Source: Chitinophaga hostae
Lineage (GTDB): Bacteria; Bacteroidota; Bacteroidia; Chitinophagales; Chitinophagaceae
Direction of reading: 5' to 3'
Assembly (NCBI RefSeq): GCF_018224885.1
Contig: NZ_JAGTXB010000003.1
Coordinates: 186,001 to 250,000 of the forward strand
DNA: 64,000 bases
Part shown: positions 54,281 through 63,455 of the stretch, piece after piece
Numbering within the stretch: the stretch's first letter is position 1
Layout of the letters: the number at the start of each line of letters is the position of its first letter
Translations under genes and position numbers: made by a program
The notes under the pieces: model-generated
What the model was told of the DNA's origin: nothing
Databases searched by the model: none
What the model saw: the letters and a program-made list of their open reading frames with translations, nothing else

Positions 54281-54298
54281 GTCTCAAATTCATGAGAC
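54281..54298 (-). terminator. Small terminator within immunity array 2
   Basis: Stem GTCTCA / TGAGAC with a 6-base loop; the minus strand continues into GACTTTTTC. It lies between the truncated copy 2 and copy 3. Confidence 0.5.
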
Positions 54299-54374
54299 AG
54301 CTTAATTCTTCGATAATTATCTTGACTTGTAGCTTATTCAATTAAACTTTGAGTGAAATACCTTTAAGGACAAA

Positions 54375-54557
54375 TCAGGCGTCATTTAACGCATACTCAT
54401 AAAGTCTTTTTGCAATTCCACTATCTGAAGGTCGAGTATCAAATGTTGCTACCCAATCCTCAATAAATTCCTGCGCCAAAAAAACTTCTATTAGATAGTA
54501 ATACTTAACATCCCCTTTGGTTACGACACCTTCCACGCCGCCTTTCCCATCTACCAA
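54375..54557 (-). pseudogene. 5'-truncated immunity paralogue, array 2 copy 2
   Basis: Sixty residues at most, from a TTG at 54557 right after an in-frame stop. Its end (DVKYYYLIEVFLAQEFIEDW ... GIAKRLYEYALNDA) aligns with the C-terminal half of the other copies, but the first half (LIDHLK to the acidic middle) is missing and no ATG is present. It is therefore a relic rather than a working gene. It lies directly after the terminator at 54597-54619, so it probably is not transcribed. Confidence 0.7.
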
Positions 54558-54596
54558 TTAATTTCCCTAAACAAACTGCCAATATTAAGAAAAAAA

Positions 54597-54619
54597 GGTC
54601 GGTCATTTCTTGACCGACC
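54597..54619 (-). terminator. Terminator after the first immunity gene of array 2
   Basis: A perfect 9-bp stem GGTCGGTCA / TGACCGACC with loop TTTCT; the minus strand continues into a run of eight T. It lies 55 bases after the stop of copy 1 and would end the operon of toxin module 2. Confidence 0.85.
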
Positions 54620-54673
54620 GTCATAACATTCACGTACCCAATGAATGCCAATTGTTTAATTTCTTAACACAAA

Positions 54674-55000
54674 TTAAGCGTCATTCAAGCGATAATCGAA
54701 CATTCTTTTTGCTATGTCCAGACTACTTAATCTATTATTATAATCCCGTACATAGTCTTCCACCATTTCCTGGGCTTCGCTTAAGGGGAAGAAGTTTTCA
54801 TACTTAATACCATTAACCTCAATAACGATAGTAGTTGGAATATTTTCAGCGTCAAAGAGATTAATTTCTGATTCCAGACTTACATTTTCCTTCATGAAAA
54901 TTTCAATCATGCCAAATTCTACTTCAGGTAATAATCGACTGATTAATTCCTCTGCAAGTTTCCTGGACTTTAAGTGATCAATTAATTCAACAATATTCAT
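54674..55000 (-). CDS. Candidate cognate immunity protein of the HNH toxin, array 2 copy 1
   Basis: 108 residues from the ATG at 55000 (MNIVELIDHLKSRKLAEEL), 12 bases after the stop of the RHS toxin gene, the usual place of the cognate immunity gene. It carries LLPEVEFGMIEIFMKENVSLESEINLF, then GIKYENFFPLSEAQEMVEDY and IAKRMFDYRLNDA. Closest in sequence to copy 4. Soluble, no signal peptide, acidic: it fits an inhibitor of a cytoplasmic nuclease. Binding to the HNH tip is inferred. Confidence 0.82.
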   Translation of the reverse strand: MNIVELIDHLKSRKLAEELISRLLPEVEFGMIEIFMKENVSLESEINLFDAENIPTTIVIEVNGIKYENFFPLSEAQEMVEDYVRDYNNRLSSLDIAKRMFDYRLNDA

Positions 55001-55012
55001 AAACATTTAATT

Positions 55013-58000
55013 TTATTGGTTACCCCATAACGACATCCCCCCTTTCCAATTGGGATGCATTGTTCTCCAAAAAATGCCACCTGGATTATTAGGGTGTTGA
55101 GACTTCGGCACTAGGTGCATTTTTCCAGGTTCTAAATGATGATGCCAAACCCACCCCTTTGGTGCTTCTCCAAGAATTGTTCCTTTGTTAGATCGAGGAA
55201 TCTCCACACCCAGATCTTCCATAATTTTTGCAAATGCCGCATCCGACTTCATTGCATCATCTAACACTTTATTTGACGCTTGAAAATGCACCCCGCGTCG
55301 ATGACCTGGATACAAATTACTTGGTAGCTCTGCTTCAAACGCAACCGAGTAAAACTTGCCATTCGGTATATTACCAGCGCCCCTTGCCCCATATGCCAGT
55401 TCCTCAAGAGTTGCAATTCCCAACCAGCTCTCCGCTCCGGCAATGCCAGTAATTGCCGTCATCGGATTCTCCATGAAACTATTTGCAATTAGTTCCGGCG
55501 TAGTGGTATGGGTTTGAATTCTATACCTGACATTCTGAATGCCCTGATCAATTTTTCCAGATGACCATTCAGAAATATCATTCAAGTTTCTCCTGGCATT
55601 CTCTATACTGTAAAAATTTTTAATAGCCTTTGCGGTTGCGACGGTACTGACTGCAGTTTGAAGAACACCACTAGTAATGTATCTTACAGCGCTATTTTCA
55701 ATGAGCTTTACTCCAATTCGTGGCGCGGTTACAGTTAGTTGGGGCAGTGTATACCCAATACCAGTGTTAAGCCACCATAAAAGACCATAAAAGGGATCAT
55801 CTCCTTCCGGATCCGTAAATGAAATTGGATTATTGAAGTTACAATTATATGGATTTATTCCCATATAATTTGAACTGGCAGGATCCATTTGCCACCATCG
55901 ACCAATTTGGGGATCTAAGGTCCGGTAAAATGCTTCATACTGGTTTAATCCTAACTCAGTCGTCTGCTCAATTCCGTTAAAATTGTCTCTGTTTTCAACA
56001 TATGGATTTTTTAAGGCTTTTGAACTAATCCCTGCCATGGTAAGCCCAAACGGATAATAATGGGTTTCCTCCAGCAATGGCCCTGGATTATGGGCAACCA
56101 CAATGTTGTCAAAGAAAACATCCTGAACGCTTTCGTTACTGGTGTAAACGTAGATAAATCCATTTTTTTTGATCACCATGGAGGAGGTAGCCAACGTCTG
56201 CAACTGATCAGGGCTCCCCTGTACCTGTCGTACACCACTATTTTCGTCCACCATATTCAATTGTTCATCAAATAGAACATAGTTCAGGTAGGCCTTCGGC
56301 ATGGCTGCCAGGTTTTGGGACGGGTCTTTGTCACGAATAGATTGGTAATTGGCAGAAGTAAGGTTTGTAATGGGTGCACCTGTTCCCGTACCATTTCCGT
56401 GAACTCCATCAGCTGGCCCGCTACCTGTAGCAAACGCCTGAAGCAGTGATGTCAACATGCTTGCAACCGGAGTACTGGAAGTGCTTGCAGCAGCCGATTT
56501 ATAAAATGCCTTACAGCCAAGCTGAATGGTATCCCCGGCCATTACCCGTAACACAAGTGATGGACCAATCTTCTGCTGCCCGGCAGTCGCATTCAATTTG
56601 GCGACATAATCATTCGGTGACGTAGTTCCATCTGCAGGATACCCTACTGGTTTAGCAGATCTTGTGGCATCAATATTTGCAAAAAGTGCATTTTCCTTTG
56701 CAGAGGCAGCAGATTCCATTGTAGCTGCGTAACTCAACTTACCAGATTCCTCCGTAAGCACCATGCGTGTGTTGCCAAGGTGATCTAATAGGAAATAGTC
56801 GTAGACCAATGCTACTGGCTTTCCGGCTGCATATAGAGCTCGTACCCGACCTTCCGCCTGGGGAAAATAAACTAAACTGTCGTTTTCGTATACAAATCCT
56901 TCTATGTAGTCAATTTTCGTAACTGTTCCAGCTCCTGAATAATCCGTGATTATTTTGCGTAATTTATTGCCATCAGCATCATACGTGTACGCAATATTTC
57001 CCTTACCCAGGATTATAATACTATCAGGTAAGTTCAAGAAGTTATAAGGCTTGGGGGCTGAAAGACGATTCATATCCAAAACCAGGTTACCAGAAGAATC
57101 GTAATCATAATCTTGCGTTTCCTGGTTATTGATCTCTTTAAAGTCTCCTAATTTACTTTGGGCATCGTTGCTCTTATCTGAGACGAAAAATAATTTGTTA
57201 GTATTAGGTATATAACCATATTTCAAACTATCGATCGTTGCTTTAGCGATGCCTTTTAGCCCAGTCTGTTTCAAGGTCAGTAAATTCCCGTTTCCATCAT
57301 AACTGATACCCTTGGATGTAAAATCAACTTTGTCATTTAACCATGCACTGCTACCCTGATTTTGTTGAGAAAATTCTGATGCAGTAATCCGGTTAGCTTT
57401 ATCATAGGAGTAGCCTAATGCTCTGGATATACCGTCGCCCCTGCTTTTCCATTTTACTCCAGCTATGCTGCCATCGTACTGATTGATATTAAAGCCATAG
57501 TCGAATGACAGGTCTTCACCAAACCAATTTGAGCTGCTGCCAGGAGTGTTAACAAATACCTTGTTGATGCTTTTGAGCTGGCCCCCCAGATTATACTCTA
57601 TGGTTTGGGATTCCTTCGGGATGGTTTTGGTTCTTACATTTCCAAGCTCATCATAGGTGTAGCTGGCAACAATCCTCGTGCTGGCAGCTACGTCATTTAG
57701 CTGGGTGCTGACCTGCGCAATCTGACCAAGCCCGTTATAAGTTAGGTTTGTTAAAATTCTTGTCTCAGGTGTAACTGCGCTCTGAGGGTTTGTGTGGCGG
57801 AAATAGGTACTCAGAACTTTTCCGCTAAAATCATACAGATAGGTCTTTGTCTGTTTTCCGCCGTAGATATTATCGGAAATAGTCTGGAGCACTCTACCCT
57901 TGTCATTGTAATAAATGGTGGTTGTCCGCCATTGAGTGGTGCCAAGGATTTTAACTCTCATCCCAGTCACTTTCCCCATTGCACGATGGCTGATTCCTGA

Positions 58001-59326
58001 GTTGGGTATTTCATACTGATTGTTGCCCTTTTGAGGCTTCGCAAAATCTGATGTAAGTGCAGGCTGAGCCCCTTGGAAGGAATAATTATCGTCATAGAAT
58101 GCAAATCCAAGATCAGAAAGATTGCCCACAGGAATAAAGGGTAAAGTCCCAATTGGTGCTGCATTTACATTAGCCTGAACCGATTCTCTAGTCGACCCAA
58201 CTACTGAATACGCTGCAGCACGTACTGGACGGTCCAAGTTATCATAATAAGTTACAAGCCATTGGTTTTTTGCTTTCAGGTTTCCATCTCGCATAAGTAC
58301 TACCCTGTTACGAGAATCATAGACCATTTCAGTGGAATCTACGCCTGGCAGTTTAGTCACAATATTTCGGCCCCTAGTATCATACCTGTAAATGGTACAC
58401 AAGCCGGGAAGCAAACTTACTACAGACCAGGTGGGAATAATTTTATCGACTGCAAGGGGAGGGATAATAAACCTTAACATGTCCAGCTCATCATAAACAA
58501 AGTAAGTACACAGCCAACCAGTATGTGCCGCTGTCCCTGTGCCAGTTTGTAGTTTTTTAAGAATTGTTTTACCGGATTTATCAGTATACTCAATCAGCTG
58601 ATAACCATTTTCATCGACGCTAATGGATTTATTTAATTGCCCTGCATCATAGGTTTTGGTGGTAATGGGTATATCTGCCGTAATGGTCCATAGCCGCACC
58701 GAATCAGCGATAGTATTCACAAAATCCAAATGCTGGCTATTTTTTTTACCACCTTCATTTGCCCAGCTGTTACCAGGTCCAAATTTTTTTACAACATTTG
58801 AGGATGGTGACTCGTCATAAATATTTTGTCCATAAAAGATCGTTTCACCAGCTCCGGACGGATTCAACAATGGATCCGGCAAAAAGGCTTTTTGTACCGA
58901 AAATGGATTGCTTTTAAATTTGCCGTCATTCATGTTTCCGGAAGTCTGTACGAATGGTAGGTATACAAGAGGAGATCGGCCATAAGGATCATACGCCTGC
59001 GCATTTACAACATCCTTTCCGGAAGCACTTGAACCTTTAATTACAGTCTGGATTGGTCTGCCGAGTCCATCTTTATAAACGGTCGACTGAACAACTTCCT
59101 GGGTAGTTCTTGCATTATTTGTAGCTGTAACCGGATCTGTAGTCGGCATTAACGGCTCCCAGGTTCTGATATAGTTAATTGTCGGATTTACATATGCTGC
59201 AGGCACAGGCAAAGGTGTGGCTGCAGGCCTTGTTGAGGATGAGGGAGAATTTTGGGCATCCGTCTCCATTAAGAAGGCCGATAGCAAATAAAAGACAATA
59301 TTATATGAGATTAATTTCCTTTTCAT
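55013..59326 (-). CDS. RHS protein (DUF6443) with HNH/Endo VII-type nuclease tip
   Basis: 1437 residues. Signal peptide (about 1-24, ending METDAQ), DUF6443-type N-terminus (TVYKDGLGRPIQTVIKGSSASGKD, GNSWANEGG), many YD repeats, a DUF-like insert with a lectin-like or jelly-roll appearance before the core, then the RHS core (LDHLGNTRMVLTEESG ... HYYPFGLTMAGIS ... LDPQIGRWWQMDP ... NPYNCNFNNPISFTDPEG) ending near residue 1175. The tip (1176-1437) ends with WVWHHHLEPGKMHLVPKSQH (from about 1392) and GG...WG, the His-rich pattern of HNH/Endo VII toxins with a conserved W-H-H. It would cut DNA in target cells. It follows the YD-repeat gene by 39 bases and precedes the immunity array by 12. Confidence 0.9.
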   Translation of the reverse strand: MKRKLISYNIVFYLLSAFLMETDAQNSPSSSTRPAATPLPVPAAYVNPTINYIRTWEPLMPTTDPVTATNNARTTQEVVQSTVYKDGLGRPIQTVIKGSSASGKDVVNAQAYDPYGRSPLVYLPFVQTSGNMNDGKFKSNPFSVQKAFLPDPLLNPSGAGETIFYGQNIYDESPSSNVVKKFGPGNSWANEGGKKNSQHLDFVNTIADSVRLWTITADIPITTKTYDAGQLNKSISVDENGYQLIEYTDKSGKTILKKLQTGTGTAAHTGWLCTYFVYDELDMLRFIIPPLAVDKIIPTWSVVSLLPGLCTIYRYDTRGRNIVTKLPGVDSTEMVYDSRNRVVLMRDGNLKAKNQWLVTYYDNLDRPVRAAAYSVVGSTRESVQANVNAAPIGTLPFIPVGNLSDLGFAFYDDNYSFQGAQPALTSDFAKPQKGNNQYEIPNSGISHRAMGKVTGMRVKILGTTQWRTTTIYYNDKGRVLQTISDNIYGGKQTKTYLYDFSGKVLSTYFRHTNPQSAVTPETRILTNLTYNGLGQIAQVSTQLNDVAASTRIVASYTYDELGNVRTKTIPKESQTIEYNLGGQLKSINKVFVNTPGSSSNWFGEDLSFDYGFNINQYDGSIAGVKWKSRGDGISRALGYSYDKANRITASEFSQQNQGSSAWLNDKVDFTSKGISYDGNGNLLTLKQTGLKGIAKATIDSLKYGYIPNTNKLFFVSDKSNDAQSKLGDFKEINNQETQDYDYDSSGNLVLDMNRLSAPKPYNFLNLPDSIIILGKGNIAYTYDADGNKLRKIITDYSGAGTVTKIDYIEGFVYENDSLVYFPQAEGRVRALYAAGKPVALVYDYFLLDHLGNTRMVLTEESGKLSYAATMESAASAKENALFANIDATRSAKPVGYPADGTTSPNDYVAKLNATAGQQKIGPSLVLRVMAGDTIQLGCKAFYKSAAASTSSTPVASMLTSLLQAFATGSGPADGVHGNGTGTGAPITNLTSANYQSIRDKDPSQNLAAMPKAYLNYVLFDEQLNMVDENSGVRQVQGSPDQLQTLATSSMVIKKNGFIYVYTSNESVQDVFFDNIVVAHNPGPLLEETHYYPFGLTMAGISSKALKNPYVENRDNFNGIEQTTELGLNQYEAFYRTLDPQIGRWWQMDPASSNYMGINPYNCNFNNPISFTDPEGDDPFYGLLWWLNTGIGYTLPQLTVTAPRIGVKLIENSAVRYITSGVLQTAVSTVATAKAIKNFYSIENARRNLNDISEWSSGKIDQGIQNVRYRIQTHTTTPELIANSFMENPMTAITGIAGAESWLGIATLEELAYGARGAGNIPNGKFYSVAFEAELPSNLYPGHRRGVHFQASNKVLDDAMKSDAAFAKIMEDLGVEIPRSNKGTILGEAPKGWVWHHHLEPGKMHLVPKSQHPNNPGGIFWRTMHPNWKGGMSLWGNQ

Positions 59327-59365
59327 TTATCAAACATTTTAAAATAAGAAAATGTGAAACGAGAT

Positions 59366-62300
59366 TTACGGACAGTTTACATAAGCACCGAGAACTGCCG
59401 CAGAGTGAGTGCCATCGGGATAGCTATACCAGTAGGCTGCCCTGCAACGGGCTCCCCCTTCAACTTCCTGTACAAAATCTTCTCTCACTCCTGCTACACA
59501 CTGGCCACCAATCTCCTTACGCAATGGCCCGACGCATACACATCCTCCCGATTGATCAGCATTCTTCTGACCATTCTTTACCACATCTTGCATGGCCAAA
59601 ACATTTGCTGCAGATTGATCATCAGCTGTATAAGTTCCGGCAGCAACGGTGTAGGTATATTGACCTGGGGTATATCCTGGTCCACAATTAGCGGTAAAAG
59701 TCTGGGAGATAGCAATATTCCCATAAGATTTACCCCCGCAGTCTTCTGGTTGGCCGGCGTAGTTGTAACAAAACCGTTGAAGGATATTACCGTCCTGGTC
59801 CCGGATAAAGCTTGGCCTACCCTGGTAGTCATATTCCCGAAAAATAGTATTTCCATTCAAGTCACTTTCGGACGTAGGGCCAAACACTGGATCATAGGTA
59901 ACAGTTGATATGACTGCATCTACCGGATAAATCCTCACTTCATCTATGGCGTCTCCATCTGATAAGGTCATAGCGTTAGTATATGGCTTGGCATTATATA
60001 GCCATTTTCCACCAGACAAATAGCGATAATCTACTCGATAACTTCGCGAATTGGGGATAGTAAATGTCGTAGTATAGTCACCTAACTTACATCCATTGCC
60101 GGCATATGGCTTTATAGTTCCGGTATAAGGTGAATCCTCAAACCCTTCGTAGCTAAATTCAGTAGTGGTATTAGCCCCTGGGTCAATAAAGTAGGTATAT
60201 CCCAACTTAAAGGCATTGTATTGGTATTTTTTCTTTGCAGTTAACGTATAGGTTCCCGCAGGAAGATCAGCAAAAAATTTATGTCTTGGGAAAGAATCCG
60301 CAAAGCTATTATACGGATCTTCCATCCGGTATACCACATTTACATAACATAAAGTCCCTGAATAATTTCTTACTGGAGAACCACCTGTAAGCGTATAATC
60401 AACCAAAGCACCGTCATAGCTTTGATAATCCTCAAGATGCAGATAGATGGTTCCTGGTTGTGATAAAGTGATCGTTGCCGACTGTGTTGAATTATCTGTT
60501 ACAATCAAACTATTGTTGGTTACTGGACCGGAAACTCCCTTTTTATCAATATGTGCCGCATGTGCATTCTGGATAAAAGCGGTAACCTTTTGTTTCCCTT
60601 CACCTGTCTGACCTCCATATCCCCATTTATAGCCGATCTCCATACCATCCGGCTTGAAAGTATGTACAAGATTCCCTTCCCCGTCGAAGTTATTCACCTG
60701 CTGTTGTTTGATAAATGCAGGTATCCTATTGAGCGATGCACCAGTAAATGGTCCAGTAACGGTGGCTAACAATGGGGTACCACTCTCCAGAACATGTAAT
60801 TGCTCTGGTTTAATATCACCATTAGCCTGGAATTTGAATTCAGTTACTGAAGCGCCGGTTAGTTTCTGCCCAGTTGAATTTTTTTGCCAGGTTTCGATAG
60901 CAACTGGCATAGAAATCATATTCAGATCACTAAAAGCCTTGTGCACCGGCAAGTTATTGCTGTCATAATCCTTCGGGAAATAGGTAGCGGTTTCAATAGT
61001 ATCACCTACACTGTTGACGGTATTGACTTTCGAGGGTAGAAGATTTGAAGGATTGTATGTGTAGGAAGTTAACAGCTGGCTAAAATTCCCGGTACTATCG
61101 TAATCTTTTCTTGTAATGGAAGAAACACTGGTGCGTCCAAATAATGGGGTATACTGATCAGAATATAGTTCAATAACTGGCGAATAAGATGAAAACGCAT
61201 ATTCAGGACACATCAGGACGGTCTTAGGTTTCCAGGCAACATTGGTATTGCCGGTTACAATTGACTGTGGGCTATAAGAATAAGTGATTTCAGATAAAAG
61301 TTTGTTGCTTTTGGAGTATTCCTGTGTAATTTTAGGAAGCCCATAGACCCACGGCAGACACCTGGATTTCTCTGCATAAGGCTGGCTCTGTACTGGAACG
61401 GTTATCGGGAAATCATCGGGAGAAGTAAATAGATAAACCATTTTCCCAATATTATTTGTTGTGTCTCCTTCATAGACAACGACCCTTTTATATAAATGTG
61501 GTAATTCATTATTCATTGCTGCGTGGTGGCTGAATGTCTGGGTATTCGTGGCAGCCAGTTGACGCAAACTAGGAGATGGGGTCAAAATATCAGTTATAAT
61601 TGCAGTCACTATCATGAAAAATAGGTTACTTCCAATAAATGATCCGAGCCCCTGTACACCACCAAAGGACCAGGCAGAATATATAACTGGGATGAAATTT
61701 GTGGTAAATGCAGTTGTGAAAATAATATTTCCCGCCTTTAAACCACTCCCTGAAGGAGGTAGGACAAAGTTGGTATAATTAACCTCATTATAAATAGGCA
61801 CCTCATATCCCCAGCCAGATGATGTGCCATCTGCATTTATATATCGGTATTGCTTTATGATTTTCTTTGTAGTGTCCACCATATCATATAGGGTGGTTTT
61901 GTTTACGCGAATACCTCCACAAAGCTTTTTTACACCAGCGCTAAGCGCATCATTGTTCTCATATTCATAAAGCAACTTCCCCCCTGTTGGATATTGTACC
62001 GACTTGAGCATTCCTACACATGCACCAGGTGATTGAAAAACCTGACGGTTAAACTCAGTTGTCAATAGTTTTATGCTGGATAGACAATCATCAGCAGTAT
62101 TGTAATTCTGTGCATATAAATGACCATTGGAATATCCCCAGTGGTCCCGCTCCATTAAGGCACGACCAGGCACATAGTGTGTGCCATATTTATTGTAATA
62201 CGAAAAGGTATACGGGGCATCAGGATAGTTAACTAATCCTGTTTTCTGGACGGTCTTCAAACATAGCCTTGCATACTTCAATTCCTCCGGAGCAAAGGAA

Positions 62301-63424
62301 AAATCAAATGCCCGCGTAGAATCATTAAAGAAGTATTCATACCCAAATTGATATCCTGATATGACCTTGGAATCATTTTTTACAACGATTTGCTTTAGTG
62401 CCTTTTCACCTGGTAGATCAGCTAATTCACCATCATGGTAAATCATAGAAACTACAGTCCTACCATCGGCCATGGTAATATCTGTCAGACGTTTTTTGGT
62501 ACCTGAGAACCATAGCGGCAAGCTTTGAGCAGCGCTTTTAGTTTGACCATCAATGGTTGAAGTTGTGTAAACTCCTTCATATCCAATTAGGTATTGCAAA
62601 TGATAGTCGGTATAATTAAAGGTAATCTTATGGCCGGATAGAGGGTCTTTAATTTCTGTTAGGTACCACGATGTTCTGATGGAATAATCGCTGACGTCAA
62701 AATATGGAACAGTAACAGATTGTCCAGTTGTTGCGGTCAATTGCCTACCTTTTTTATACTTAATCAAATTGCTTCTATCGCATGCGCTAAATGTATACCT
62801 TATCCCGGCTTCATCTGTAATAATAAATTTATTGATGGTGGTAATGACGTTACCATCTGCTGGTACCGCAACTTCTCTTTTTTCTATCTTCAGTTTGGAA
62901 TTATCCATCGTGAGTAAATGCTGGTCATCAGAAATGATAAACCTACCTGATCTGCCACCGAACTGAAATTCAAAAATATCCTGTTGAAAGTCACGCTGAA
63001 CATCAAAATCCGGCTGATATTCATCGTCTGGTCCAGTATTTGGAACAAGCGGTACAAAGCCTGCTCTCTTTGAAAGCGGGGCCGTTCGTGGAAAATACGG
63101 CACCATAAATCCAGCCCCTTTTTTTATCCCACCATAGGTGCCCTCTACCTGATCATCAGGTTCTCCAATGACATGACGAGTAATTACACCACCGGCTATT
63201 AAATTCCAACCTAAACCAACGCTGGATGGAATTTGATTTACCAAAATGCCGCCACCACCAGTATAATCCAGTGAAATATTAAAGGATAATCTACCACCAT
63301 CCGAGTAATTAAAAATAGGTAGACTAAAATTTGCCTTGCCTGTCGGAAGGTCTACTTGACCTCGAACGGTACTGACCAGGATTAACTGGAATAAGAGAAT
63401 AAAGGGATAACATTTACGAAGCAT
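59366..63424 (-). CDS. YD-repeat protein with DUF5977 domain, partner of the HNH RHS toxin
   Basis: 1352 residues. Signal peptide (ending VRGQ), the opening LPTGKANFSLPIFNYSDGGRLSFN with VGLGWNLIAGGVITR, which is the same shell-like opening as the 899-residue protein of module 1, a long middle with YD-type repeats, and near the C-terminus a DUF5977-type block (ANCGPGYTPGQYTYTVAAGTYT, SAANVLAMQDVVKNGQKNAD) followed by a Cys-containing tail. It lies 39 bases upstream of the RHS toxin and 31 bases after the outer-membrane protein gene, forming an operon. A role in toxin assembly or delivery is inferred. Confidence 0.87.
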   Translation of the reverse strand: MLRKCYPFILLFQLILVSTVRGQVDLPTGKANFSLPIFNYSDGGRLSFNISLDYTGGGGILVNQIPSSVGLGWNLIAGGVITRHVIGEPDDQVEGTYGGIKKGAGFMVPYFPRTAPLSKRAGFVPLVPNTGPDDEYQPDFDVQRDFQQDIFEFQFGGRSGRFIISDDQHLLTMDNSKLKIEKREVAVPADGNVITTINKFIITDEAGIRYTFSACDRSNLIKYKKGRQLTATTGQSVTVPYFDVSDYSIRTSWYLTEIKDPLSGHKITFNYTDYHLQYLIGYEGVYTTSTIDGQTKSAAQSLPLWFSGTKKRLTDITMADGRTVVSMIYHDGELADLPGEKALKQIVVKNDSKVISGYQFGYEYFFNDSTRAFDFSFAPEELKYARLCLKTVQKTGLVNYPDAPYTFSYYNKYGTHYVPGRALMERDHWGYSNGHLYAQNYNTADDCLSSIKLLTTEFNRQVFQSPGACVGMLKSVQYPTGGKLLYEYENNDALSAGVKKLCGGIRVNKTTLYDMVDTTKKIIKQYRYINADGTSSGWGYEVPIYNEVNYTNFVLPPSGSGLKAGNIIFTTAFTTNFIPVIYSAWSFGGVQGLGSFIGSNLFFMIVTAIITDILTPSPSLRQLAATNTQTFSHHAAMNNELPHLYKRVVVYEGDTTNNIGKMVYLFTSPDDFPITVPVQSQPYAEKSRCLPWVYGLPKITQEYSKSNKLLSEITYSYSPQSIVTGNTNVAWKPKTVLMCPEYAFSSYSPVIELYSDQYTPLFGRTSVSSITRKDYDSTGNFSQLLTSYTYNPSNLLPSKVNTVNSVGDTIETATYFPKDYDSNNLPVHKAFSDLNMISMPVAIETWQKNSTGQKLTGASVTEFKFQANGDIKPEQLHVLESGTPLLATVTGPFTGASLNRIPAFIKQQQVNNFDGEGNLVHTFKPDGMEIGYKWGYGGQTGEGKQKVTAFIQNAHAAHIDKKGVSGPVTNNSLIVTDNSTQSATITLSQPGTIYLHLEDYQSYDGALVDYTLTGGSPVRNYSGTLCYVNVVYRMEDPYNSFADSFPRHKFFADLPAGTYTLTAKKKYQYNAFKLGYTYFIDPGANTTTEFSYEGFEDSPYTGTIKPYAGNGCKLGDYTTTFTIPNSRSYRVDYRYLSGGKWLYNAKPYTNAMTLSDGDAIDEVRIYPVDAVISTVTYDPVFGPTSESDLNGNTIFREYDYQGRPSFIRDQDGNILQRFCYNYAGQPEDCGGKSYGNIAISQTFTANCGPGYTPGQYTYTVAAGTYTADDQSAANVLAMQDVVKNGQKNADQSGGCVCVGPLRKEIGGQCVAGVREDFVQEVEGGARCRAAYWYSYPDGTHSAAVLGAYVNCP

Positions 63425-63455
63425 AGAATAAAAATTTTATAAAATGACTCTTGTT

